The notes below the pieces were generated by a model that was not told the origin of the DNA, did no database searches, and saw only the letters and a list, made by a program, of their open reading frames with translations. Of a DNA stretch of 64,000 bases, positions 1 through 9,756 are shown in pieces. The DNA is from Isoetes taiwanensis. Its lineage: Eukaryota > Streptophyta > Lycopodiopsida > Isoetales > Isoetaceae. Made by a program: the position numbers and the translations under genes. The first letter of the stretch is position 1; each line of letters begins with the position of its first letter. The DNA is taken from positions 23,451,584 through 23,515,583 of the forward strand of contig JAJEKV010000005.1 in assembly GCA_021234155.1 (NCBI GenBank). The letters run 5' to 3'.

Positions 1-22
1 GCGACACTAGGTCTAATGAAAC

Positions 23-310
23 CTAGGTCGAAAGCAGCCTCGCAATCGCTTCTTCAAATCGGACAACTCCCCGTGTTGTCATTCTATATGGAGCCTTGCT
101 TGTTGGCTTTGTTCTCCGGTTCGAAAGTGCTATCTCGCGACTCGACTCCCCTATAAGGAGGGAGCCGCTTGATCTCATCCGAAAGAGATCATGGAACTCC
201 GCAATTAGCCGAGATACTTGCTTCGCAACTTGTCGAAGCGTTGTCTTCCTTTGCTTCCTTCCCGATTCGCTCACTAATCTCAAGCTTGAAGATGTATGCC
301 ACTTGCTCAC
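23..310 (-). pseudogene. Gypsy protease-RT linker remnant
   Basis: The minus-strand frame contains LIAEFHDLF followed by REIA and then TKPTSKAPYRM. Ty3/gypsy polyproteins carry a 'vv.EFpDvF ... TkPiSKaPYRM' block just before the reverse transcriptase, and this matches it closely. The frame ends soon after, where the RT should begin. No intact gene is present. Confidence 0.75.
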
Positions 311-429
311 TCTTGATGCACTTGAACAAATTGCTTAGAAGACATGCACCGCATGATGGGAACAACTTCAATTTTGCTATCTCAATGATCTTGCCGTGGG
401 CGCTGGGAAGGTCACCTTCCGCTTCCACA

Positions 430-700
430 AGCCGATAATGGCCCCCGCCGCCCAAGGTACTCCATTCCTATGATCAAGTCATACTTTCCAATGCCCATTA
501 CTTCTGCCCCATCCGATATTAATCCCCGCAAGTCGATGTCGGTTAATTCTCTTGCCCGCCGCCCGCCTTTATCGCACCACTTGCTAAAACAACGGGTCTT
601 GGCTTTGACTTTAGCGGCTTCAACTTCAACATCCGAACCATTCGGGGATGCAAAGTTATGGCTACTTCCTCGAGTCTATCAAGACTATGAATGACTTAGC
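430..700 (-). pseudogene. Retropepsin C-terminal remnant (gypsy)
   Basis: Minus-strand translation near 440-500 reads GKYDLIIGMEYL, matching the conserved 'yDvIlGMdWL' motif at the C-terminal end of Ty3/gypsy aspartic proteases. The catalytic D-S/T-G triad was not found in a clean frame. The position between the zinc-knuckle remnant and the linker supports the call. Confidence 0.65.
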
Positions 701-859
701 TTTAGCCTTCCCTATCGTGGGAAATTACCTTATAATCGCTCTCGCTTGCTCAGATCTATTATGCAAAGATATAACACTCACCCTGAATATAGTCGCTGGG
801 CCTCTTTCGGCCGCCGTCCGACAGGGGCTTCCCAATCTCCCAACTCCGCCAGAGCTGCA

Positions 860-1010
860 CTCATGACGTAGGGGCAGTTTTGTCGTCCTATGGCCGGCTG
901 GAAGCACCCAAGCACAGCTGCTTTTCTATGCATTCCCCCTCTTTTCCTTGGGCATTGCTTGCAAAAAGGATTGCACCGCTTTGGAGTAGTTTGACCTTTT
1001 CCTGCTTGTC
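860..1010 (-). pseudogene. Degenerate gag zinc-knuckle region
   Basis: One minus-strand frame reads CKQCPRKRGGNA, a stop, KSSCAW, then AGHRTTKLP. This follows the spacing of the chromovirus-like 'C.kCgr.H.G.C..gs..CF.CG..GH....CP' region with several cysteines mutated. It links the gag-like sequence to the protease remnant on its left. Confidence 0.5.
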
Positions 1011-1257
1011 CTTGAAGGACACCTCGCTTCTTCTCCTCCCGCCGCTTCCCCGGTTCCCACCATATTGTGTTCTAGCCGACTGATCGCCGCCTCGGGCTAT
1101 AGCTTCCCTCGTCAGCCTTTGCCTTTCTCCCCGGAAGTACTGGCCGCTTGTGCCCGCTATTCTCGGAGGTCCCGCCCCCTCGCAAGCTTATAGCCTTGGA
1201 TTCTCGCTTCGAGCATCGTCCCTAGGGTTTATTGCTCTCACAAGCTTATGGATCTCC

Positions 1258-1827
1258 TCATTCAAATTTCAATATAGCTTTCATCGTGATGCTTCTCTCC
1301 CAACTTCGCACATACGCCTTAGCCTCATGAATTCCTCTGTATATTTCTGAACTGATTTGTTGCCTTGCCGCAAACCGTAAAACTCTTTGCATCATCTTTG
1401 GACTTATGTTCCCTTTGGAACGTAATGGCGCTTTTGAAGGCTTTAGCAAACTTTTCGAACTTACAAGCATCCCTCGCTAAGCCGTGCCTTTGCATACCCC
1501 TTCCACCAAATCCGAAAGCTCCCTTTCAAGTTGGTACTGTTGCAACTCGCCTTTGTCCTTATCCTTCATGCCATAAGCATTTCCGTACTTTCGCTCATTT
1601 CGTCCAGCCATGCCTCTCGCTTCCAAGCTCGACTGTTCTCCCCCCCGAGAACTGTTTCCAGCGATTCCGGGCCTTCCATACATTGCCCGGTCGCGGAATC
1701 TACTTTCTTCCGTAGTCGGAGGCCCCGTATCTCTTTGTCGCCCCTCCGGGGTGTTCCTCGCCTTCCTTCCTTTTGGTTCCCCGAGCACGCTCTTCCTCTT
1801 CCTCGAGTCGTCGAGTCCGAAGTTCAA
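1258..1827 (-). pseudogene. Gag-like basic/acidic coding remnant
   Basis: Two consecutive minus-strand open stretches (1827-1477 and 1470-1258) are rich in charged residues (K, R, E, D). The first starts with FGLDDSR. A YGLDDSR motif occurs in another minus-strand frame at ~4757-4778, which suggests a diverged repeat of the same coding segment. No recognisable capsid motif was seen. The position upstream of the zinc-knuckle remnant fits gag. Confidence 0.35.
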
Positions 1828-2129
1828 CTTGAGTCGAAGATTCCGGACCGGGGATCTCCTTCTTGCTCCTCTTCTTGTCCCTTCCTTCCTCCGAGCTGAT
1901 GCTTGCGGAATCGAGCATTGCCCACCGAACCTACTCCCGCTTGCACCTGGACAAGTAATGCCTTTATCCGCTCCAGATCCGCCCTTATCCGGGCTATCTC
2001 CTACTCTGGGGTCATGGGTTCCCTATCTTCAAATAGGTTCCTTGCCCGTGTGGTCCGGGGGGTTTGCTCTTCTATAAGGTCTCGCAGCTTGTCGCTCCTC
2101 AAGGCTTTAGCCCTCTAGCCGCATCCACA

Positions 2130-2300
2130 AGTGATTAATGGCTATATGGTTAGTTCCGCTTTGTTCTCTTGCATTGTTTATGTTTGTTGGTATAATTGTG
2201 GGGCAACATACATCAATAAAGCATTTAAAGTGCAAATGTAATTGTATTTATATATCATATAATATTTTAGATACAAAAGTCTCCTGGATCAAGAGTCTAA
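2130..2300. other. AT-rich interruption in GC-rich sequence
   Basis: About 170 bases of strongly AT-rich sequence sit inside otherwise GC-rich, gag-like DNA. The edges are abrupt. It may be a small insertion or an intron remnant. No ORF, terminal repeat or target duplication was seen. Confidence 0.3.
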
Positions 2301-3402
2301 CTAGTCTTGAAATCGCGGGCATTTACGACGGGTTGTCTTCAAGAAACTTCTTAACTTGGGCCGCCCCTACCGAAAGTGACCCAAGTTCCCGATGATGCTT
2401 GCCGGCGAGCCTCCTTGATGGCTCTCACCAGGTCTTCTATCCCGCGGTCGGATGTAAGGGCCGCAGCCATTGCTAGTCTCCCTCGACGTCGGTGGGGATG
2501 GCGGTCGAAGAGGTCCAAAGCCATTGCCCTCTTGACTAAGACAAAGATAGTCGATTTTGTCGCTATTCGAGCATGCCCGCCGGCCTGAGAGTGCAATCAG
2601 CATAAACACTCCTTCTTCGCCTGCCTGGACTGAACTTGCGGTGAATTACCGCTTATTCTCCCATCCATCGCCAGCGGTAAGTAGTACCCGAAAGGACTGT
2701 CATTGTGTGTCGCCGGCTTCTCCTCGCTTGTTTGGCCTCCAAATTGGTTTCCAAATACTTTCGCCGACCTCTACTTGAGCTGGAGCCCCTCAGTAGTCTT
2801 CAATTGTGCGGCCGAGCCTCCCGAGGTCGATTCCTTCTCCCTTTGGCAAGGGTGATATTGAGGACCCCGCATTAGGATACTAAGTGGTCTTCCCACGGAT
2901 CCCCATCCGCTCTTGGAGGGCGAACTCCTCCTCTCCGCTGGCGCCCCCCGCCGGCCCATCAATTGCCCTTGCTGCCAGAGGCCCGGATGCCTGGAGGTCG
3001 CCTCCCCCTAGCCCAGGTGTCGGACTCCCTCACTTGGAGCGGAAGTCTGATGCTCCCCGGACGATGAAGTCGCCCGTGTCGGCCCCGCGGCCGGTGGGAG
3101 TAGTTCGTCCAACCTCGAGCTCCCTCTCCCTACATTCGGGGAGGTTCTCGATGTCGCCGAGGAGTAGATACTCCTCTCCGTCGATGATGATAGGGGCTAG
3201 GCTTGTGATGCCTAGCCCAAGTGGGGAGCAACTTCTGATGCCCCGGCGGGCTCGGGCCGGGTTGATCAGCTCCTCGCCTCCTTGGCGCCGTTCTTCGTCC
3301 GAGTCGAGTTCCTGTATTCTTAATGCCGTCCGACTCTTCTTCATCCTCTCTTGCTTCTTGTTCTTGTTGATACTGCAGCAAAGATTTGCCCTTCCTTCGC
3401 TT

Positions 3403-3836
3403 TCAAATATGGGGTCTACCTCCATCTGAGGGATAGAGGTTGCCCCCATCGGGTTCTCTGCGGTGGGATAAGAAGATGGCTAGGGCGGCGGTGTACGAGA
3501 AGTACTTGGTCCCGCTATCGTCGTGACCATGTAGCGTCGGTAGCCTTTGCGCCTTGTTGGTCAAGTATTTGGCGATGTTGGGGACATCGCCCAAGGCTGC
3601 TTGAAGGGATGGGCGGGGAACGAAATATCCTATGCAAGGGGGGACTTGAACAAGTGAGGGTCCTACCCTAGCCTGAAATTCTGCTAGCACCTGCCTATAT
3701 GCTGGGGTTGCGTTCAGCGTAGCTTGGATGTCGATTTCTTTCACAAAGACTTGGAAGATGTCGTTGACATCCGCCCAAGCAGCATGGGCATCGGGCGCCG
3801 TACCATCTCCCAAATCGGCAAAGTGGCCATTGATCT
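3403..3836 (-). pseudogene. Unrecognised ~140-residue open frame behind TATA box A
   Basis: The frame is open for ~140 codons just downstream of the minus-strand TATA box at 3944-3953, but it has no good in-frame ATG: its leftmost 'start' is TTG, and the only nearby ATG is in another frame. The translation has a helical, mildly acidic N-terminal part (DVNDIFQVFVKEIDIQ) and no motif I recognise. It could be the N-terminus of a retroelement gag. Function unknown. Confidence 0.3.
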
Positions 3837-3943
3837 AGCAAGGAAGGGAGTATCAAACGGATGCAGAAGCGCCTCAGGGAGCTGAAAGATCGCCTAAGCA
3901 GTGGGGAGCGGATTTGCAGGGTGCCAATTGAGAAATGGGGGAC

Positions 3944-3953
3944 TTATTTATAG
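3944..3953 (-). promoter_or_regulatory. TATA box A (TATAAATAAG)
   Basis: TATAAATAAG on the minus strand lies ~110 bases before the open frame at 3836-3403 and ~180 bases downstream of a nested palindrome. A matching arrangement recurs at 5912-5921. It is a good plant TATA match by sequence and context only. Confidence 0.45.
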
Positions 3954-4130
3954 AAAGGGGAAAACCCTAATTTTTGGATGACTTAGATTTTTACTGAGAT
4001 TAGGTGATTCTGATCTATTAAGGGATGCAATTGCAAGTTTGAAGACTATTTCTAGAGTTTGAGCATGCTAAGGAGAGCTACTGAACCTATTGGGCAATTT
4101 GGAGATCATTTGGTGATGACATGGTATCGG

Positions 4131-4200
4131 GTTCATACGTTATTTCCAGCCCGATTTCTAAAATGTAGAAATCATCCCCGGCCGACGTGTGAGACATGGG
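4131..4200. repeat. Nested palindrome, copy 1
   Basis: About 70 bp with inner arms ATTTCTA and TAGAAAT around AAATG, and outer ACGT arms. It is one of four related copies (4131, 4330, 5994, 6182) lying in two pairs, each upstream of a minus-strand TATA box. It could be a foldback element or a paired regulatory hairpin. No known family recognised. Confidence 0.6.
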
Positions 4201-4329
4201 TCCTAATTGGGCTAGGATTGCTCAATTTAGGTGATCTAAGGTCGTAATTCTACTAAACTCATCGAAAGTTAGCGCAATTGACCCCTTACTTGGTCGATTT
4301 GGAGCTGTTTTGGGCATTTTTTGGGCATG

Positions 4330-4400
4330 GTTCGACACGTTATTTCCCGGCCCATTTCTAAAATGTAGAAATCGTCTCCGGCGCGACGTGTGAGAGACAT
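4330..4400. repeat. Nested palindrome, copy 2 (best preserved)
   Basis: Three nested complementary blocks can be read: ACACGT/ACGTGT outside, CCGG/CCGG in the middle and ATTTCTA/TAGAAAT inside, around a 5-base loop AAATG. The copy lies 199 bp from copy 1. Confidence 0.65.
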
Positions 4401-4538
4401 CGCCTCAATTTTGCTCCAAACTCCAATTTGATTAAAACGAAGGCTAGGGATCGATATCTTGACCTATCTAAACTGGTTTGGACACTTTATTTACGCAAAA
4501 TTTTCTTTATATTAACAAAATTTTACAATTTACAAGGT

Positions 4539-5861
4539 TCAAGGGCGTTCTCCTTGATGTGTCCGGGCAAGATACATATCTTGCCTCATGAGGGTGACCT
4601 CTTCGCGTAATCGCGTGCAGGCCGCTGAATCTTCAAAATGTTTCACCAAGTGGGCTTCGCCGCCTCTTGCAAACACAAAGAACATCTCGCCTCCCACGCC
4701 GCATGTCCGTGTTGTATTCTTGAATGACTTCATGACCAGACCGGAACGGCGCCTCTCGGGAATCGTCGAGTCCGTAACTCTTTTCCGAAGTGGCGGATCT
4801 CCTTGAGTGCCCCGCCTTCCTCCCCGCTTTCTTCTTGCTCCGCTTCTTCCCGGTGCTTTCGTGGGGCCTTGGGTTTTGGTGGAGGGGGGCTTTAGTGTCC
4901 GGCTCTTCGTCGGGTGGCCGCCGATCGTTCTCACCCGGTGCTCCCGGTAATAGGTGTTGTAGGCCTCCCACTTGCGCCATATATGCGTTGTGCTCCCTCA
5001 TTCTCTTCTCATAGACCTTTAAAGGGGTCTATCACATAGAGCTTCCCACTTTGCGGCCGTGGGGCCTTAACCCTATCCCATCGGGAATGGTGGGGGCTTC
5101 GCCCTGCGCCTCCTCCTGCTCTTGGGCCGTGCTGCTCGTGTACCTCTTCCTCTACAAACCGGGGCTTTGAAGAGCTTGCCCGTCTGGCGCCCGACGTAGT
5201 CTTGGTCGAATCGTCGGTAGTGGGCGGGTCTCCCCTCCCCGACGGCTTCGTTGATGACCGGACCCTCGGCTCTCTTCCCAACCTTCACCCGCTTCCTCTT
5301 GCCGCCTTGGCGGCCTTGGCCCTCCTCTTCTTGGGTCGCGGGCGTCTTCCTCGATCCTTTGATCTCGCCCTCCGTGGCGCTCTTTTGACTTCGTACTTAT
5401 GGGCCAGGCGTGCTAGGTCGGCCTCTTCCTCCCTGGTGAGTTCCGTGGTGCCGCCCTCTCCTACACTCCTCCTCCCGGTGGATCTCATCCCGGGTTGTTC
5501 TTGGCCTATGGGTGGGTTCACCTGTTCCCTCGCTCCCTCCCCGTGGGTTGGCGTCCCCACGGTGTTGCTCCCCGCCGCCGCCGCTTTCGCCTCCCCGTTC
5601 AATTTCATTGAGGATCTCGGCTCATGACGCCCAGGTCGACGTCCTCCAAGATCTCTCTGATGGTCGCTCTGTCCGTCTACGATTCCTCGATTTCGGCGAA
5701 GATCCGCCGACGCGGGAGAAGGCGTTCCCGAAGAATCCTATGAAAAGGCCGGGCCGTGGCGGAGGATCCGCCGCTAGGCTTCCTTGCGCCTCACGCTTTG
5801 TCGCGGGGCCATCATTTTTCGATTCGTCGATTGGAGCTACGCCGTAAGATCGCCTTGACAA
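4539..5861 (-). pseudogene. Degenerate basic coding region behind TATA box B
   Basis: A chain of minus-strand open frames (5861-5622, 5608-5285, 5288-5073, 5281-5009, 5001-4633, 4934-4539) covers the region without gaps but changes frame repeatedly. The products are rich in R, K, G, P and E, including KKRSKKKAGRK and a YGLDDSR motif shared with the segment at 1827. GC content is much higher than in the flanks. It looks like a single long, frameshifted, low-complexity basic protein, perhaps a gag. No enzymatic domain seen. Confidence 0.35.
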
Positions 5862-5911
5862 TACGAAATAAGTTCTCGTGAAGAACGGGAAAAAATGGGA
5901 GGGGTCCAGTT

Positions 5912-5921
5912 CTATTTATAG
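5912..5921 (-). promoter_or_regulatory. TATA box B (CTATAAATAG)
   Basis: The minus strand reads TATAAATAG ~50 bases before the start of the degenerate coding chain at 5861. Two nested palindromes lie upstream at 5994 and 6182, as at TATA box A. Predicted from sequence only. Confidence 0.45.
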
Positions 5922-5993
5922 GGCCAATTTTAGGTCAACTTTTAAACTACCTTTTGGGTTGTCTAAGGCATCTAAAACACGTATTTAAGCAAA

Positions 5994-6068
5994 GGTTCAC
6001 ACGCTATGCGCCCAGCCCGATTCCTAGAATCTAGAAACCCGTCTCCGGCGCGACGCGGTGAGACATGG
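5994..6068. repeat. Nested palindrome, copy 3 (diverged)
   Basis: Same layout as copies 1 and 2 (TCACACG, AGCCCG, ATTCCTA...TAGAAAC, CTCCGGCGCGACG, GTGAGACATG), but with substitutions in both inner arms. It is 1863 bp from copy 1, close to the 1852 bp between copies 2 and 4, so the pair was probably duplicated as a unit. Confidence 0.55.
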
Positions 6069-6181
6069 TGGGGCCCACTATTAAATTAACATGTAACATG
6101 CTAAATCTACTAATTCTTAGCTTAAATTTAGAATTATCAAGATATTTTATCAGAATTTACAACTTTTTGGTGTCAGCCGAA

Positions 6182-6249
6182 TGTTCAAGACGTTATTTCG
6201 TTAATTCCATTTCTAAAATGTAGAAATCATTCCTAGCGACGTGTGAGAC
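6182..6249. repeat. Nested palindrome, copy 4
   Basis: It keeps the perfect inner arms ATTTCTA/TAGAAAT and the GACGTGTGAGAC tail. It lies 188 bp from copy 3, similar to the 199 bp between copies 1 and 2. Confidence 0.55.
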
Positions 6250-6441
6250 CACCCTACTTTTGATGTTGGCTCATCAATTTTAGTCTTTTACGCTCCTATT
6301 CTTTTTAACTGTTACTTAGCTTAGCATAAACTACAAAAATGAGAAAAAAAAAAATCATTTTTTTTTCGAGGTTTGAGGATCCTATCAAGTTAGTGCTATC
6401 GGGAACATGGCCGCTGCTTTGCTCTTGGTCTCAAGAACATA

Positions 6442-6452
6442 GCTCGATACCA
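6442..6452 (-). promoter_or_regulatory. Candidate primer-binding site (initiator-tRNA-Met type)
   Basis: The minus strand reads TGGTATCGAGC, one base short of the plant LTR-retrotransposon primer site TGGTATCAGAGC. It faces the gag-like sequence to its left, as expected just inside a 5' LTR. Confidence 0.4.
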
Positions 6453-8171
6453 CCGCGGACGCCCCCTACTCACAGATACGGGTGCCCTCACCGTGATACA
6501 ACCGTGAGTTCATCCCCATACCAGCCTCCGCGTACAATACAGGCCCTCCACATGACACCGCAAACCGTAACGGGTTCCAAAGGGGAAGAGTGGAAGGGTC
6601 ATTGCACCCCGCCTCCCTCGTGGCCTACCTAGCTGCGGAAGCGTAAAACATACATGTCGAGAGCACATACATCAACATCATATGACCATCACGGCGGATG
6701 GTCCTCCACATATCTCAGCATAGCCAAAGATCGGCACATCACATAGGGAATCCTACCCCGTGCTCGGACTCAAAGGGATGACCACAAGCTTGGGTCTCCG
6801 AGTTCATTGCGCATGCACTTCATGGCAATGGATTTGGCTGGCATAAGAACATGGCCTAGGGTTGTCCACTCCATCCGCCCCTCCCCGCACACTTTGCAGT
6901 AGGTCGAAAAGTGTTGGGACCTGACCAGAGCCTCGCCGGATGCGTAGCCAAGGGGGCTATATCCTCGGGTTGCATCTCCCCGCCCGATGGGGCGTGTAGG
7001 GATCACTCCCTCCAGAGATCTCCATGCTGACTCAAGGTGACTAGAGGGCCATTGCCCGTATTCGACTTGAACTCAATGGAAGGTCATATTCACCACCTCA
7101 CGAGTGTCGAGCCCATGCCTTGCCCACACGCAGTGGCAAGCCATTAGACCTAGTCACAGTGACCCCCGGCAGTCTTTACACACCGAGGGGTCGCTCAAGA
7201 GTCGAATAACATGAACCTCCTTATAAGCCGGGCCCGCCCCTTCACCCACAACCAGGTGTGGCTCTTGTGCACAGGCCGAATCTACAGTGTGCTAGAGAGG
7301 CTACTCTAGGAGCATCAACTATAAAGCTTTAGGTCTCTACCCCCCTTCCCAATACAAGGAGTTCACAGAGATACATCATCCATATACATCACAGAAGAAC
7401 TAAAGAACAAGATCTAATCTATATCATAGAGTTAGGTTCTTTAGTTAGAATCAAGCATCTAGAGTTCTAGAGGGTCGCTATGGGCAATCTAATAGGCTAA
7501 ACCTACTGATTCAATGCCTAAAATAGGGTTTAGACTATCTAATTGGCCAAATACCCTGATCCTTGAGGGGCTCCTCCTCGACTGAAAGCTCTCGACCATC
7601 CTCACAGACGCCAATCTAGAGAAACTAAGGTTGCAATTCTCCCAGTCAGAGTCTGGGATGCGGTTTTGGCTGTTGAGGCAGCCAAAACAGAGTTCTGAAG
7701 CCCTAAAATCGAAAATTAGGTTAGTTAGGGTTTCCAACCCTATATAGACAAGGGGGTGGCTAGGGTTTCCAATTATCCCCTTTGGCATGTGGGATAATTG
7801 GTAATGGGCCCACTTGCCTTTAAGGGCTAGGTGGCCAAATGTGCCCACATGGAAATGTGTGCACCCAAATGTGCTCACATGGAAATGTGTGCACATTAAT
7901 GAATGTGTACATTGGAAAATGTGCACATTAATTACTCCTATGGGTATGGCCCACTTGGCATCAAGTGGCCACATGGAAATGTGTGCCCACATTAATGTGT
8001 ACATTGGAAAATGTGCACATTAATACTAATGCACACTCTTAGCAAGTTGCCCCCTAGGGGCTACCCACTTGGCTATACGCTTGGCATTACCGCCAATCGG
8101 TGTGGCGGTACGCCGTGGACGTGGCAAAGATAATATACGCCCCGGGAGCGATATCGCTTGCGAACGTCACA
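6453..8171 (-). mobile_element. Putative 5' LTR of the minus-strand gypsy element
   Basis: Bounded on the left by the candidate primer site and on the right by TGTGACG (minus strand), a possible TG start. A TATA-like CTATATAG lies at 7740-7747 on the minus strand. There is no convincing ORF; the one long open frame (8004-7489) is built from short repeats. No second LTR lies in the window, so the boundaries are guesses. Confidence 0.35.
7840..8035. repeat. Short interspersed tandem repeats (GTGCACATTAAT / CACATGGAAATGTG)
   Basis: Repeated blocks such as CACATGGAAATGTGTGC and ACATTGGAAAATGTGCAC alternate several times. The first contains the self-complementary CACAT..ATGTG. They explain the histidine- and threonine-rich open frame on the minus strand, which I do not call a gene. 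Confidence 0.6.
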
Positions 8172-8235
8172 ATATGACTAAAAGAAATTCCCCCCAGATT
8201 GGAAAGAAACAGATTTGGAGGAAATTAAGATAGCA

Positions 8236-8591
8236 CACCTGAGATAATAAAAAATCGAATGGAGCATCCTCCTCTTCCAGACTCCTAGACAAATTTGGCC
8301 TATGGCTTGCAGCAATGCTCCAAAAATATTTCCAAGCACTTCATTGCCTACATTGGGAAAATAGCACAATAAAAAATCGAATGGAGCATCCTCCTCTTCC
8401 AGACTCCTAGACAAATTTGGCCTGTGGCTTGCAGCAATGCTCCAAAAATATTTCCAAGCACTTCATTGCCTACATCGGGAGAAAAAAGAAAGACAATAAT
8501 CACAACCCGTAGGAATTGACCGCTTCAAATTCACCGCAGAAAGATAGATTGTGTGCAACGAACGTGGAGAAAGGAATAAGGGACGTGCCGT
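8236..8591 (-). repeat. First-exon/5'UTR segment, duplicated copy
   Basis: This segment is a near-identical direct copy of the one at ~9882-10164. Here a ~110-bp part (from AAAAAATCGAATGGAGC) is itself tandemly doubled (8247 and 8369). On the minus strand it reads like a plant first exon (EVLGNIFGALLQAIGQICLG) after a possible splice site. The two copies flank the coiled-coil fragment. Confidence 0.6.
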
Positions 8592-8655
8592 GATCTGTTT
8601 TATTTCTTTGTGTCCAGTCTACAGAGATGGCTGTTTTATTTCTTTGTGTTCAGTC
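8580..8655 (+). repeat. 36-bp tandem duplication with splice-acceptor look
   Basis: CTGTTTTATTTCTTTGTG followed by TCCAG/TTCAG and TCTACAGAG occurs twice, 36 bp apart. The second copy ends in a polypyrimidine tract plus CAG and directly precedes the open coiled-coil frame, so it may be the 3' splice site of the exon starting at ~8653. Confidence 0.5.
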
Positions 8656-9565
8656 TACAGAGTGGTCGCCAATGCTTAGACAGTCGGAATACCCACAGGA
8701 ATTAAATTGTAGTCTTGAAAAAGAGTTAAAGGAGATAAAATTTAAGTGTCTCGCATATGAGCAGAGGATGGAGGAACATGCATGCAATCGTAGGAATGTA
8801 GAAGAACCTATTAGGGAAATTTTAATGCAGATATGGGATCCACAAAAGAGCGTAACACAGACCTTGCTCTCTGAACAGATCAAAGTATTGGAAAACCAAG
8901 TCAACTACTATCAAGACAAAGTACAGCAGTTGGAAAATAGCATTTTAAGTGCAGTGGATCAGGATCAAAAGCTAAATCGTAAATGTAGCATAAGCAAGGA
9001 TATGGTAGTTCTCCGGGAACCTTTAAAAGTTGAAATAGCAGTTAAAGAGCAGAAGTTGTTAACTACAAAGGATCTTCTTGTACAGTATATGAATTCTGAA
9101 CATGCAAGAGAATTAGAGCTAAACAAATGGAGAAAGTTCTACCTTGCTGCAAATAGCACCATTGGAGCACTGCAGAAAGAAACCTCTCTCAGTGGTAAGT
9201 TCTTCTGTATATCTTTCTTGTCTTTGCGGTTCCCACTTCTGACTTAAGCATTTTGATATTTTTACTTTTTGTAATGCTAAGAAATCCCGCCAATTAACAG
9301 TAATGATACGCAAGTCTTTGAGTTTCATAAAGCTCGAAATGCAGCTAAGCTAGAACAGCGACATTGGCAAGAGATTCATTCATTTGAGCGGCATATAGAA
9401 GCACAAGGTGAAAGACTTGAGGCTTCGCGGTTGCATTTATTAGATATTCAGGCGGAAAATGATAAAAATCTTTCAGATGTTGAAGCTTTGACATTCAAGT
9501 TGAAGCAAATGACAGAAGAAAAGCTTAAAGCAGAAATCAAATTTGAAAGGCTCACCAAGAGTTGA
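8627..9565 (+). pseudogene. Coiled-coil protein gene fragment, one intron
   Basis: Exon one is open to 9194 and ends at a GTAAGT donor. The intron is 9195-9281 and ends in CTAAG. Exon two (9282-9565) continues in frame to TGA. The translation is a long charged coiled coil (heptad-like stretches such as LEKELKEIKFKCLAYEQRMEEH and LTFKLKQMTEEKLKAEI) with no catalytic domain. After the TGA the same frame stays open to TAA at ~9725, so the TGA may be a nonsense change in a longer exon. The first ~9 codons lie in the duplicated, intron-like sequence, so there is probably no true start codon here. I cannot name the parent gene; it resembles cytoskeletal or kinesin-tail coiled coils in composition only. 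It is likely a transposed internal piece of a host gene. Confidence 0.5.
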
Positions 9566-9756
9566 CATTATACAGGGGTATGGGTGGCATGCGAATATCA
9601 GCAGCAGCAATATAAAGCCTCCTTGTATTATAAAAGTGTTGAAGCTAGGTTAAATTTGCAAGTTTCAGGCTGTATCACCGTAGCAACATTGAATAGAAAA
9701 ATAAATAAGCTCTGTTTTCTATTATAATGAAGAAAATGAAAAAACATTAACCCGAT

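Larger units (their letters stand above)
1..6441 (-). mobile_element. Decayed Ty3/gypsy LTR retrotransposon, internal region
   Basis: Read on the minus strand, this stretch gives, from high to low coordinate, gag-like basic coding sequence, a broken zinc-knuckle region (~860-1010), the end of a retropepsin (~430-700) and the protease-RT linker (23-310). This is the order of a Ty3/gypsy polyprotein, and the reverse transcriptase should lie off the left edge. Every domain is broken by stops and frame changes, so the copy is dead. The part upstream of the zinc knuckle is far longer (over 5 kb) than a normal gag and contains two TATA boxes, so other insertions or duplications are probably mixed in. 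The element type is well supported at the left end and weak beyond ~2 kb. Confidence 0.6.

Noticed and set aside
23-2118. Plus-strand ORFs (e.g. 1531-2077) as genes
   Set aside because: Opposite strand to recognisable gypsy protease and linker motifs; proline/serine-rich shadow frames.
7489-8004. 171-codon minus-strand ORF
   Set aside because: Its first half is encoded by short DNA repeats and the rest is low-similarity LTR-like sequence; no conserved motif.
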